This document shows, piece after piece, positions 53,550 to 61,343 of a DNA stretch of 64,000 nucleotides. The stretch is taken from positions 1-64,000 of the forward strand of contig CANMQO010000005.1 of NCBI GenBank assembly GCA_947500055.1, read 5' to 3'. The notes below the pieces were generated by a model. It did no database searches and was not told the DNA's origin. It saw only the letters and a list, made by a program, of their open reading frames with translations. Within the stretch, counting starts at the first letter, position 1, and each line of letters starts with the position of its first letter. Origin of the DNA: an uncultured Paracoccaceae bacterium (GTDB taxonomy: Bacteria > Pseudomonadota > Alphaproteobacteria > Rhodobacterales > Rhodobacteraceae). The position numbers were made by a program, and so were the translations under genes.

Positions 53550-54164
53550 GTGCAGCGACGCCATTTTTTGCTTGGCCTGCCACTGGCCCTGTCGGCGTGT
53601 TCGGCGCAGCAGGTTTGGGCGCCTGATGATGTTGTTGCGCGCGCCATCCATCGTGGCACAGGCCCCAAATCACTGACTCTCTATACGATGAAGAACACGG
53701 GCTCTGACAATGGCGCCCATTCCGCGTTGATGATTGATGCCAGCCAGCGGGTGATGTGGGATCCGGCCGGGTCATGGAAACAGGACGTCATGCCAGAACG
53801 CAATGATGTGCTGTTTGGTGTCACCCCCCGGCTGGAAGAATACTATGTCAGCTTCCATGCCCGCGTGACCTATTATGTCATCGGCCAGCGGATTGAAGTA
53901 ACGCCCGAAGTGGCAGAGCGTGCGTTTCAACTGGCCTTGCGCGCCGGTCCCGTCGCACAGGCCAATTGCACCCGGGTGACATCCCGCATTCTGCGGCAAT
54001 TGCCGGGTTTTGAAAGTCTGCCGCAAACGTGGTTCCCAAATAAGCTATCCGATGCGTTTGGCGCCTTGCCCGGTGTTACAACCCGCGAATATCGCGAGAA
54101 TGACGCGGATGACAAATCCGTGGCCGCGCGGGAAATCGCTGCGGCGCTCAGAGAAGGGCAGTAA
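53550..54164 (+). CDS. Lnb/DUF4105-like lipoprotein
   Basis: 204 residues from a GTG start 6 nt after the COX IV stop. The N-terminus (MQRRHFLLGLPLALSAC) has an Arg-Arg pair and a lipobox. The mature part has a histidine in GAHSALMID and a cysteine in QANCTRVTSRIL, the H...C order of papain-like circularly permuted peptidases such as the DUF4105/Lnb periplasmic domain. It may be a cell-wall amidase or related enzyme; this is inference from motif order only. Its 3' end overlaps azlD by 17 nt. Confidence 0.72.
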   Translation: MQRRHFLLGLPLALSACSAQQVWAPDDVVARAIHRGTGPKSLTLYTMKNTGSDNGAHSALMIDASQRVMWDPAGSWKQDVMPERNDVLFGVTPRLEEYYVSFHARVTYYVIGQRIEVTPEVAERAFQLALRAGPVAQANCTRVTSRILRQLPGFESLPQTWFPNKLSDAFGALPGVTTREYRENDADDKSVAAREIAAALREGQ

Positions 54165-54483
54165 GGCCCAACCCGGCGTAAAGTGCCGTTGCGCCCCCGA
54201 CGATTCCCCAGACCACATTGCGTGTCCAGTATCCGACGCAGAGTGCGGCGGCTGCCGCGATAAACCGCGCCAAGTCAGGCTGGCCCCCTGTTGCGGCCGG
54301 CCAAAGGACGAGTGGCGCCACCATCCCCGGCAGAACCGCAACGGGTGTGAATCGGAGCAGGCGCAGAACAAGCGGCGGCATAGTCCGGTTACCAACCAAA
54401 CCCAGAAAGGAAAACCTGATCAGAAAGGTGCCCACCGCAAGGCAGCCGATGATCGTCCAGATTGTTGAGTCCGAATAGTTCAT
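54148..54483 (-). CDS. azlD: AzlD branched-chain amino acid exporter subunit
   Basis: 111 residues with three or four membrane helices (IIGCLAVGTFLIRFSFLGLV, VAVLPGMVAPLVLWPA). The RFSFLGLVGNRTMPPLVLRLLRFTPVAVLP pattern is typical of AzlD, small partner of AzlC in branched-chain amino acid export. The ATG at 54483 overlaps the azlC stop (ATGA); the frame opens 6 codons earlier. Confidence 0.9.
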   Translation of the reverse strand: MNYSDSTIWTIIGCLAVGTFLIRFSFLGLVGNRTMPPLVLRLLRFTPVAVLPGMVAPLVLWPAATGGQPDLARFIAAAAALCVGYWTRNVVWGIVGGATALYAGLGLTALL

Positions 54484-55199
54484 TTGCGCCGCTCCATCCA
54501 AATCTCGACCGACGCGCCGGTGATCATGGCACAGAATGCGGCGACCAGCAGGCCGGCACCCGATGGCAAGCCGTAAAGGATCAGGGCCACGATGATTGAT
54601 ACTGCCGCGGCGGCAATATGGGCCAGTGATTTCAGCATGGGGGCGACCATCGCCAGAAATGTGATGGGAAGCACAAAATCAAGCGCCCATGCTTCAGGAA
54701 TCGCAGCCCCTGCATAAATCCCCACCAAAGTCATCAGGCACCACAGCGGCGTGATCGGTGTCGCCACCCCGACGAAATACAGGAACCTGTCCTGTGTGCT
54801 CATCTCGGGCCGGTTTTCGTACCGGGTGACACTGGTCAGATAGGTTTGATCAAAATTCAGATAGGCCACAACGGCGCGTTGCCACATTGGGGCGCTTCCC
54901 AGATATGGTACCAATGACGCCGAATACATCGCCATTCGCAGGTTCACAGCGAGGGCTGCCAGCAGGACCAGGGGCACCGCCGCATTTTCGACCATCAGTT
55001 GCAACGCGGCGAATTGCGCGGCCCCTGCAATCACCAGAACGGTGAACCCCATCGCCTGGCCCAGCGATAGCCCGGCATCCATCGCCACAACCCCAAACAG
55101 GGTTGCAAACGGGATCACCATAAAGATGAATGGCCAGCCATCACGCACACCGGCGAGATAAGCGTTTCTGGCGGGTGCTTTGGCGGTGGAAGTTGTCAT
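54480..55199 (-). CDS. azlC: AzlC branched-chain amino acid exporter subunit
   Basis: 239 residues with about seven membrane helices. Family sequence: FGVVAMDAGLSLGQAMGFTV, AGAAQFAALQLM, and NLRMAMYSASLVPYL. It exports branched-chain amino acids with AzlD. It is divergent from fdhD across only 60 bp, so the two promoters overlap. Confidence 0.93.
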   Translation of the reverse strand: MTTSTAKAPARNAYLAGVRDGWPFIFMVIPFATLFGVVAMDAGLSLGQAMGFTVLVIAGAAQFAALQLMVENAAVPLVLLAALAVNLRMAMYSASLVPYLGSAPMWQRAVVAYLNFDQTYLTSVTRYENRPEMSTQDRFLYFVGVATPITPLWCLMTLVGIYAGAAIPEAWALDFVLPITFLAMVAPMLKSLAHIAAAAVSIIVALILYGLPSGAGLLVAAFCAMITGASVEIWMERRK

Positions 55200-55259
55200 G
55201 CGATTGCCCTAGCTTGAGCGCGATATGGCAGGCTTAGTCCGGTATACGAGGAATGACAA

Positions 55260-56141
55260 TTGGCGCGTATCGATGATGTTTCAGATTATCTGATTGCCCC
55301 CGATCCGCAGGCTGCGCGACTGACCCGCGCGGTCACGGGAACTGATCAGAACGGCCAACCCATCGACATGCGCGTGGTTGAGGAACGGCCATTGACGATC
55401 TTCCTCAACCGGCAGGAAATCGTGACTGCGATGACCATCGGCGATTACCCCGAATACCTCGCACTTGGGTTCTTGCGAAACCAAGGCATGTTGCGCGATG
55501 ATGAGGTGATCAAAGGTGTGGACTACGATGAAGAGCTGGAGACAGTTGTCGTGCGCACCGAAGGCACCACCACATACGAAGACAAGCTGCAGAAAAAGAC
55601 CCGCACCAGTGGTTGTGCGGTCGGAACTGTTTTCGGCGACATGATGGAAGGTCTGGAGGATGTCACCCTGCCCGATGTGCGGGTGCGGACCTCTGATCTT
55701 TATGCGTTGGCGGCCCGAATCAACCGCACCCCTTCGCTTTATCTGGAGGCGGGCGCCATTCACGGCACGATCCTTTGCAAAGGGTGTAAGCCTTTGGTTT
55801 ATATGGAGGATGTGGGCCGCCATAACGCTGTTGATAAGATCGCGGGCTGGATGCTGTCCGAAAAGGTCGGCGCAGGTGACAAGGTGCTTTACACAACTGG
55901 ACGGCTGACTTCCGAGATGGTGATCAAGACGGCCCTTATGGGTATTCCCGTTCTGGCGTCGCGATCCGGCTTTACCGCCTGGGGGGTTGAGATTGCGCAA
56001 CAGGTTGGCCTGACCCTGATTGGTCGGATGAAGGGACAGCGTTTTGTCTGTCTGTCTGGTGAGCAGCGACTGGTCAGGGATGCCGATCCGTCCCGGATCG
56101 CTGAGGAGCCGAGCAAGATGGGGCGCAAGGGGTCGGCATGA
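55260..56141 (+). CDS. fdhD: FdhD-type sulfurtransferase for formate dehydrogenase
   Basis: 293 residues. FdhD passes sulfur from a cysteine desulfurase to the molybdenum cofactor of formate dehydrogenases. Family blocks: EERPLTIFLNRQEI, YPEYLALGFL, MEDVGRHNAVDKIAGW and VLYTTGRLTSEMV. Where the E. coli protein has a C-x-x-C loop, this one reads TSGCAVGTVFG, keeping only C119. The start is TTG with GAGGA 7 nt upstream. It heads the operon with mobA, mobB and the MoeA fusion. No formate dehydrogenase genes are in the window. Confidence 0.92.
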   Translation: MARIDDVSDYLIAPDPQAARLTRAVTGTDQNGQPIDMRVVEERPLTIFLNRQEIVTAMTIGDYPEYLALGFLRNQGMLRDDEVIKGVDYDEELETVVVRTEGTTTYEDKLQKKTRTSGCAVGTVFGDMMEGLEDVTLPDVRVRTSDLYALAARINRTPSLYLEAGAIHGTILCKGCKPLVYMEDVGRHNAVDKIAGWMLSEKVGAGDKVLYTTGRLTSEMVIKTALMGIPVLASRSGFTAWGVEIAQQVGLTLIGRMKGQRFVCLSGEQRLVRDADPSRIAEEPSKMGRKGSA

Positions 56142-56725
56142 ACCAACCATATGGAGTGATCCTTGCCGGTGGTCAGGCAACGCGCATGGGGGGTGGCGAC
56201 AAGGGGTTGTTGCCGCTGGGCAAGGGCACGATCATATCCAGCGTGATCGAACGACTGGAACCACAGGTGGCTGGCATCGTGTTGAACGCCAACGGCGATC
56301 CGGCACGTTTTAGCGCGTTGGGATTACCTGTTGTCGGGGACAGTATTGCCGGTTTTGCGGGTCCTCTTTCCGGCGTGTTGGCCGGGCTTGACTGGGCCGC
56401 GGATCAGGGGATCAGCCACGTCGTGACGGTCGCCGCAGACACCCCGTTTTTCCCTTGTGACCTCGTCCCACAACTGATCATGGCTGCCGAAAATTCCGAT
56501 ACTGGTCTGGCGCTTGCCGCGACACCCGGGGGGCGACAGCCCACCTTTGGTCTTTGGCCCGTGGCCTTGCGCGACGACCTGCGCACGGCGTTGCAGGACG
56601 GGTTGCGCAAAGTTGTGCTGTGGACAGATAAACATGGCGGGGCAATGGCAGAGTTTCCCGACGACGCGGCCTTTTTCAACGTCAACACCCCTGATGATCT
56701 ACGCAAGGCCGAGGCGATGCTATGA
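56138..56725 (+). CDS. mobA: molybdenum cofactor guanylyltransferase
   Basis: 195 residues. Transfers GMP to Mo-molybdopterin to give the bis-MGD cofactor. Nucleotide motif LAGGQATRMGGGDKGLLPLG at the N-terminus, the aspartate in VTVAADTPFFP, and VNTPDDLRKAEAML at the end. It overlaps fdhD by 4 nt and mobB by 4 nt, so it is part of a coupled operon. Confidence 0.95.
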   Translation: MNQPYGVILAGGQATRMGGGDKGLLPLGKGTIISSVIERLEPQVAGIVLNANGDPARFSALGLPVVGDSIAGFAGPLSGVLAGLDWAADQGISHVVTVAADTPFFPCDLVPQLIMAAENSDTGLALAATPGGRQPTFGLWPVALRDDLRTALQDGLRKVVLWTDKHGGAMAEFPDDAAFFNVNTPDDLRKAEAML

Positions 56726-57213
56726 GAATTTTCGGTATCGTTGGCTACAAGAACGCCGGGAAAACCGGGCTGATGGAACGGCTGGTGACAGAGATCACCG
56801 GACGCGGCTTCAGCGTATCAACCCTCAAACACGCGCATCACACATTCGACGTGGATCAACCCGGCAAAGACAGCTACCGGCACCGTGATGCGGGGGCGCA
56901 TCAGGTCCTGCTTGCCTCGCGGGCGCGCTGGGCCTTGATGACAGAAATGCGCGACAGCGACGAACCGGCGCTGGCGGATCTGCTGCCGCGCCTTGACCCG
57001 GTCGATCTCGTGCTTGTCGAAGGGTATAAGCGCGACGCGCATCCCAAAGTGGAAGCGTATCGCGCCGAAACCCGTCATCCGCTAATCGCGCCAGATGATC
57101 CGACGGTGCGTGCGGTCGCAAGTGATGCGCAGCTGACGCTGGATCGTCCGGTGTTTGACCTCAACGACACCAAAACCATTGCCGATTTCATCCTGAAAGA
57201 GGTGGGGCTTTGA
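56722..57213 (+). CDS. mobB: molybdopterin-guanine dinucleotide biosynthesis protein MobB
   Basis: 163 residues. A small GTP-binding protein that aids MobA: P-loop GYKNAGKTGLM, VSTLKHAHHTFDVDQPGKDSYRHRDAGA, and LVLVEGYKRDAHPKVE. It lies between mobA and the moeA fusion, overlapping both by 4 nt. Confidence 0.94.
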   Translation: MRIFGIVGYKNAGKTGLMERLVTEITGRGFSVSTLKHAHHTFDVDQPGKDSYRHRDAGAHQVLLASRARWALMTEMRDSDEPALADLLPRLDPVDLVLVEGYKRDAHPKVEAYRAETRHPLIAPDDPTVRAVASDAQLTLDRPVFDLNDTKTIADFILKEVGL

Positions 57214-59306
57214 CCTTTGATACCATCCTGATGGTGGATTGGTCCGGCGGCAACGATCGCGGGTCAACACCCAAGAAAGATGCGATTTGGGCCTGTGCTG
57301 CGCGCAACGGCGTCGCGGATGAACCCGTCTATCTGCGTAACCGGCAAGTGGCAGAGCGCTGGATCACGGACTTCTTGCAGGCAGAACGAGAGATCGGCCG
57401 CCGTATCTTGGCAGGGTTTGATTTTGCCTTTGGGTATCCCGCCGGATTCGGGCGTGTCCTGACGGGGTCGGATGATCCTTTCGACATCTGGGACTGGTTC
57501 GAAAAGCGCGTCACTGATGCACCCGACAATAACAACCGGTTTGACCTGGCAGGTCAGATCAATGCACGGTTTCCCGGCATTGGGCCATTTTGGGGTAATG
57601 GTCTGAAACGCGATATCGCCGATTTGCCGCGCAAGGGCCTCGATCGCACCGGGCATCAGATGGCCGAGAAACGACAGGCTGAGCAGCAGGCAAAAGGTGC
57701 TTTCCCGGTCTGGCAGCTTTCCGGGGCCGGTGCTGTTGGTGGTCAGGTTATCATGGGATTGCCGATGCTGGCCCGGCTGCGCCGCCGCTTTGCAGCCTCG
57801 GTCTGGCCGTTTGAGGCACTTACGTCAGATGTGGCAATCGTTGAAATCTGGCCATCCCTCATCGCCAAGGCCATGACAGCCACGCAGCCAGAAGGGCGGA
57901 TCAAGGACGCCCATCAGGTGTGGTTGTTGGCGCAAACGATTTCCAGCCTTCCTGCCCAAGATCTGCATCAAATGCTGGATATACCGGCCAACCCCGAAGG
58001 TTCCATTCTGGGCCTTGGACAGGAAGAGATGTTGACGCGTGCTGCCTTGGCTGCGGTTGCCCCACCGCCACTGCGCAATGATTGCTTTGCCATGCCGCAG
58101 GGGGCCTATTGGACGCCGGTTAGTGATGCGCTTGACCATTTGCAGACACAGCTGCATGCGGTGACAGGCACCGAAGAATTACCCATTGCGGATGCGGCAG
58201 GTCGATTTCTGGCGCAGGATGTCGTGGCCGCGCGATCGCATCCGCCTGCGCCCAATGCGGCGGTCGATGGCTATGGGTTTGCCGGACCTGCTGCGGCCGG
58301 GTTGCAAACCTTCCCTTTGGTTGATGGGCGATCAGCGGCAGGGCAGCCTTATGATGGGGCGGTCCCGGCGGGTCAGGCGATCAGAATCCTGACCGGCGCG
58401 AATCTGCCGGATGGTGTTGATACGGTTGTGCTGCAAGAGGATGTTTCAGCGGAAAACGGGCGGGTTGCGTTTCACGGTCCGCTCAAGAAAGGGGCAAATG
58501 CGCGCGACGCGGGAGAGGACATGCTGGCGGGCGCGGTGATCATGACCGCCCAGCGCAGGCTGACACCTGCTGATCTTGCGACGATAACCGCCGCCGGGGT
58601 TGGACTGGTCACCGTGCGTAAGCGATTAAGGGTTGGTGTTCTGTCCACAGGGGATGAGTTGCGCGAGGCGGGAGCGTCTGCGGGGCCGGGTCATATCTAT
58701 GACGCCAATCGTCCAATGCTTTGTGCCACGGTCAAAGGCTGGGGTTATGATGTCGTTGATTTGGGGCGCGCACCTGATGACCGGCCTGCCTTGCGTAGCA
58801 TTCTTGATGATGCGGCGTCCCGTTGCGATGTGATCCTGACCTCTGGCGGCGCGTCCGCCGGGGATGAGGACCACATGTCGGCCTTGCTCGAAGGCACTGG
58901 AACGCTTGCGTTGTGGCGGATGGCGATAAAGCCGGGACGCCCGCTGGCGCTGGGGCTTTGGCAAGACACACCGGTGTTTGGCCTGCCGGGCAATCCGGTC
59001 GCCGCGATGGTCTGCACGCTGATTTTTGCGCATCCGGCTTTGCAGGTGCTGGGTGGTGGCGCATGGACGGCGCCGCAGGGATATATGATGCCCGCCGGGT
59101 TCAGCAAATCCAAGAAAGAGGGGCGCCGCGAATATCTCCGGGCCCGGCTAACTGATGGCTTGGTTGAAATTTTTGCTTCAGAAGGCTCGGGGCGGGTTTC
59201 CGGACTAAGCTGGGCGACCGGGCTGGTCGAACTTGGCGATCATGCGCAAGAAGTCGTGCCCGGCGATCCTGTTAAATTCCTGCCATTCAAGAGTTTTGAC
59301 CTATGA
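57210..59306 (+). CDS. moeA: RNase-H-fold domain fused to MoeA (molybdopterin molybdotransferase)
   Basis: 698 residues, about 290 longer than ordinary MoeA. The C-terminal part (about 300-698) is a full MoeA: NAAVDGYGF, LSTGDELREAG, SGGASAGDEDHM and FGLPGNPVAAMVCT, the enzyme that inserts molybdate. The N-terminal part (1-290) starts ILMVDWSGGNDRG, has GFDFAFGYPAGFG near 70 and VEIWPSLIAK near 212; the spaced acidic residues suggest an RNase-H-like fold similar to DUF429. No break, stop or second ribosome site is seen at the junction, so it is a true fusion. The added domain has no known role. Confidence 0.9.
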   Translation: MTFDTILMVDWSGGNDRGSTPKKDAIWACAARNGVADEPVYLRNRQVAERWITDFLQAEREIGRRILAGFDFAFGYPAGFGRVLTGSDDPFDIWDWFEKRVTDAPDNNNRFDLAGQINARFPGIGPFWGNGLKRDIADLPRKGLDRTGHQMAEKRQAEQQAKGAFPVWQLSGAGAVGGQVIMGLPMLARLRRRFAASVWPFEALTSDVAIVEIWPSLIAKAMTATQPEGRIKDAHQVWLLAQTISSLPAQDLHQMLDIPANPEGSILGLGQEEMLTRAALAAVAPPPLRNDCFAMPQGAYWTPVSDALDHLQTQLHAVTGTEELPIADAAGRFLAQDVVAARSHPPAPNAAVDGYGFAGPAAAGLQTFPLVDGRSAAGQPYDGAVPAGQAIRILTGANLPDGVDTVVLQEDVSAENGRVAFHGPLKKGANARDAGEDMLAGAVIMTAQRRLTPADLATITAAGVGLVTVRKRLRVGVLSTGDELREAGASAGPGHIYDANRPMLCATVKGWGYDVVDLGRAPDDRPALRSILDDAASRCDVILTSGGASAGDEDHMSALLEGTGTLALWRMAIKPGRPLALGLWQDTPVFGLPGNPVAAMVCTLIFAHPALQVLGGGAWTAPQGYMMPAGFSKSKKEGRREYLRARLTDGLVEIFASEGSGRVSGLSWATGLVELGDHAQEVVPGDPVKFLPFKSFDL

Positions 59307-59881
59307 GAATTGAGACCGGCATCCCCGAGGCGAACCGCGGCGAGGCTGCGGCCCTTTACTGGGATGCGTTTGGCGAAAAGCTGGGGTTTGTGATGGGGCC
59401 AAAATATCAGGCGCTAAGGTTCATCACGCGGGTTCTGCGTTCTGACCACGGCATCTGCGCCTTTGATGATGAAGGTCGGTTGCTTGGGGTTGCGGGATAC
59501 AAGACAACCGAAGGCGCTTTGGTCGGCGGGCAATTTCGCGATATTCGAAAGATTTATGGCTGGGTCGGCGGGGCGATACGTGTGTTGCTTCTTTCCGTGC
59601 TTGAGCGGGACACCGAAAATGACCGCTTCCTGATGGATGGGATTTTTGTAGCGGAAGAGGCGCGCGGGCAGGGCGTTGGCACTGCCCTTCTCAAGGCCGT
59701 TTATGCAGAGGCGCGTGTGCGGGGCTACCGTCAGGTTCGCCTTGATGTGATCGACACCAACCCGCGCGCGCGGGCACTTTATCTCTATGAGGGGTTCAAG
59801 GAGATCGAGACGCGTCAGATCGGCGTGATGCGCCATATCTTCGGGTTCAACGCCGCAACGACAATGGTGCGCGACGTTTGA
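59303..59881 (+). CDS. GNAT-family N-acetyltransferase
   Basis: 192 residues. Acetyl-CoA loop VAEEARGQGVGTALLKAVYAEA and RALYLYEGFKEIE mark the GNAT fold; an N-terminal part (EANRGEAAALYWDAFGEKLG) is typical of a subgroup with that opening. It overlaps the moeA-fusion stop (ATGA) and is the last gene of the molybdenum operon. Its substrate and any link to the cofactor are unknown. Confidence 0.85.
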   Translation: MRIETGIPEANRGEAAALYWDAFGEKLGFVMGPKYQALRFITRVLRSDHGICAFDDEGRLLGVAGYKTTEGALVGGQFRDIRKIYGWVGGAIRVLLLSVLERDTENDRFLMDGIFVAEEARGQGVGTALLKAVYAEARVRGYRQVRLDVIDTNPRARALYLYEGFKEIETRQIGVMRHIFGFNAATTMVRDV

Positions 59882-59892
59882 GGTCGCATTGC

Positions 59893-59913
59893 AAAACCCG
59901 CCTTGCAGGTTTT
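59893..59913. terminator. short hairpin between convergent genes
   Basis: AAAACC and GGTTTT form a 6-bp stem with a 9-nt loop between the GNAT gene and mbfA stops. The A and T runs belong to the stem, so it could work in both directions, weakly. Confidence 0.4.
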
Positions 59914-59922
59914 CGATGCATC

Positions 59923-60900
59923 CTAACCTGAACCAATCAGTGCGCCTGCGGCGAACACCAATGCGCCCCCCAGCACCACCTGAAACACGGCCCGCAGGAA
60001 TGGTGTATCCATATAGCGGTTCTGGATCCATGCGATGGCCCAAAGTTCCACAAACACAACAAGCAGGGCAATTGTCGTGGCGGTCCAGAAATCCGGGATC
60101 AGGTAGGGCAGCGCGTGCCCGAGACCGCCCAGCGTTGTCATGATCCCCGACGCGAAACCGCGTTTATATGGTGAGCCGCGCCCGGAGATTTGGCCATCAT
60201 CCGATGCGGCCTCCGTAAAGCCCATGGAAATACCTGCACCCACTGACGCCGCAAGGCCAACCAGGAACGTCGTCCATGTGTCTTGGGTGGCAAAGGCGAC
60301 GGCAAATATCGGCGCAAGCGTCGAAACGGACCCATCCATCAACCCCGCCAGCCCGGGCTGCACCCAGGTCAGCACAAATTGGCGATGCGCGGCGGATTCC
60401 TCTTCTGATTTGACATCATCGCCAAGATGTTCGTCGGCCAAGTCGGCTGCCTTGTCGCTGTGCCCCGCCTCCGCTGCAGCAAGATCCCCGAGCAGTTTGC
60501 GCGTACTGGCGTCAGATGTGTTCGCGGCGGCAGTTTCATAAAACCGCTGTGCGTCCCTTTCCATTTGCGCCGCTTCATCGCGAATGCGATCCAGTCCCAG
60601 GTTTTCGACCAGCCAGACAGGGCGGCGGGCATAAAACCCCGATACATGTTCGCGCCGGATCAGCGGAATGACATCCCCGAACCGTTCCTTATGCAGGTCA
60701 ATCAGGCGGCGGCGGTGGTCATCTTCTTCCTCTGCCATGCCGTCAAAGATGGCGGCGGACGCGGGAAAATCCGAACGGAGTGTTTCGGCATAACTGCGGT
60801 AAATTCGTGCGTCGTCCTCCTCGCTTGAAATTGCGAGGGCGAGGATTTCCTGTTCTGACAGGTCCTTAAAGCGACGGCGGTTTGCGATTCCTGGGATCAT
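59923..60900 (-). CDS. mbfA: membrane-bound ferritin MbfA (rubrerythrin-VIT1 fusion)
   Basis: 325 residues. The N-terminal di-iron four-helix domain (about 10-150) has EEDDARIYRSYAETL, AEEEDDHRRRL, RDEAAQMERDAQRFYE and AEAGHSDKA. A VIT1/CCC1-type membrane domain follows (about 165-325, FVLTWVQPGLAGLMDGSVSTLAPI). Homologues export iron from the cytoplasm and protect against iron and peroxide stress. AAGGAG precedes the ATG at 60900. An Irr-like box lies 15 nt upstream, so it should be repressed when iron is low. Confidence 0.92.
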   Translation of the reverse strand: MIPGIANRRRFKDLSEQEILALAISSEEDDARIYRSYAETLRSDFPASAAIFDGMAEEEDDHRRRLIDLHKERFGDVIPLIRREHVSGFYARRPVWLVENLGLDRIRDEAAQMERDAQRFYETAAANTSDASTRKLLGDLAAAEAGHSDKAADLADEHLGDDVKSEEESAAHRQFVLTWVQPGLAGLMDGSVSTLAPIFAVAFATQDTWTTFLVGLAASVGAGISMGFTEAASDDGQISGRGSPYKRGFASGIMTTLGGLGHALPYLIPDFWTATTIALLVVFVELWAIAWIQNRYMDTPFLRAVFQVVLGGALVFAAGALIGSG

Positions 60901-60914
60901 GCACTGGCTCCTTA

Positions 60915-60929
60915 TTAGAACGATTCTAA
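60915..60929 (-). promoter_or_regulatory. iron control element (Irr box) of mbfA
   Basis: TTAGAACGATTCTAA, a 15-bp palindrome with perfect TTAGAA/TTCTAA arms and a 3-bp centre, matches the form of the Irr-recognised iron control element of alphaproteobacteria. It lies 15 bp upstream of the mbfA start codon. mbfA is a known Irr-repressed gene in related bacteria, so the assignment is strong though not tested here. Confidence 0.8.
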
Positions 60930-60999
60930 AGTAGCGCAGTTGGGTTTGACGGCAAGTCAAAAAAGTGAACAGTTTAGTTCATTTTTACCTTGAAACCTA

Positions 61000-61016
61000 A
61001 ACTAAACGGTTTAGTT
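61000..61016. promoter_or_regulatory. palindromic operator candidate
   Basis: AACTAAACGGTTTAGTT: perfect 7-bp arms with a 3-bp centre, with an additional GTTTAGTT half-site at 60972-60979. Such AACTAAAC/GTTTAGTT sites are typical of TetR-family operators, and a TetR gene starts 330 bp downstream. It lies 34 bp before the small secreted peptide gene. Confidence 0.6.
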
Positions 61017-61049
61017 GTGTTTGGAGCGAAACAAACTAAGGATACGATC

Positions 61050-61238
61050 ATGAACCGCATCGTTCTTGCCGCACTGACTGCCCTGACTGTAGCCGCCGCA
61101 GCGCCTGCCGCGGCCTCGACCGGCATCGTTGATTTCCCGATTCTCACGTTCCCGCCACAACCTGCACCAGAAACAACGCAAGGTTGTTCTGACATTACAG
61201 CCGTTGGTAGTGAAATTTGTGTGCTTCCATCTGAGTAA
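61050..61238 (+). CDS. small secreted peptide, unknown function
   Basis: 62 residues. A signal peptide (IVLAALTALTVAAAAPAAA) is followed by about 40 residues with two cysteines (GCSDITAVGSEICVLPSE) that could form one disulfide. I do not recognise the family. AAGGAT lies upstream of the ATG. The palindrome at 61000-61016 and the TetR gene behind it suggest regulated expression. Confidence 0.7.
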   Translation: MNRIVLAALTALTVAAAAPAAASTGIVDFPILTFPPQPAPETTQGCSDITAVGSEICVLPSE

Positions 61239-61245
61239 TGTTGGA

Positions 61246-61282
61246 AGCGGTGGGGCACCTCATCCCGGTTTGTCCCACCGCT
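61246..61282 (+). terminator. hairpin after the small secreted peptide
   Basis: AGCGGTGGG and CCCACCGCT form a perfect 9-bp stem with a 19-nt loop, 8 nt after the stop codon. No T run follows. It separates this gene from the TetR gene. Confidence 0.6.
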
Positions 61283-61343
61283 GCAATTCCCTTGCCGGAA
61301 CTGAACTGGTCAGTCTATATTGAAACTCTCAAGGGAGGATTGG

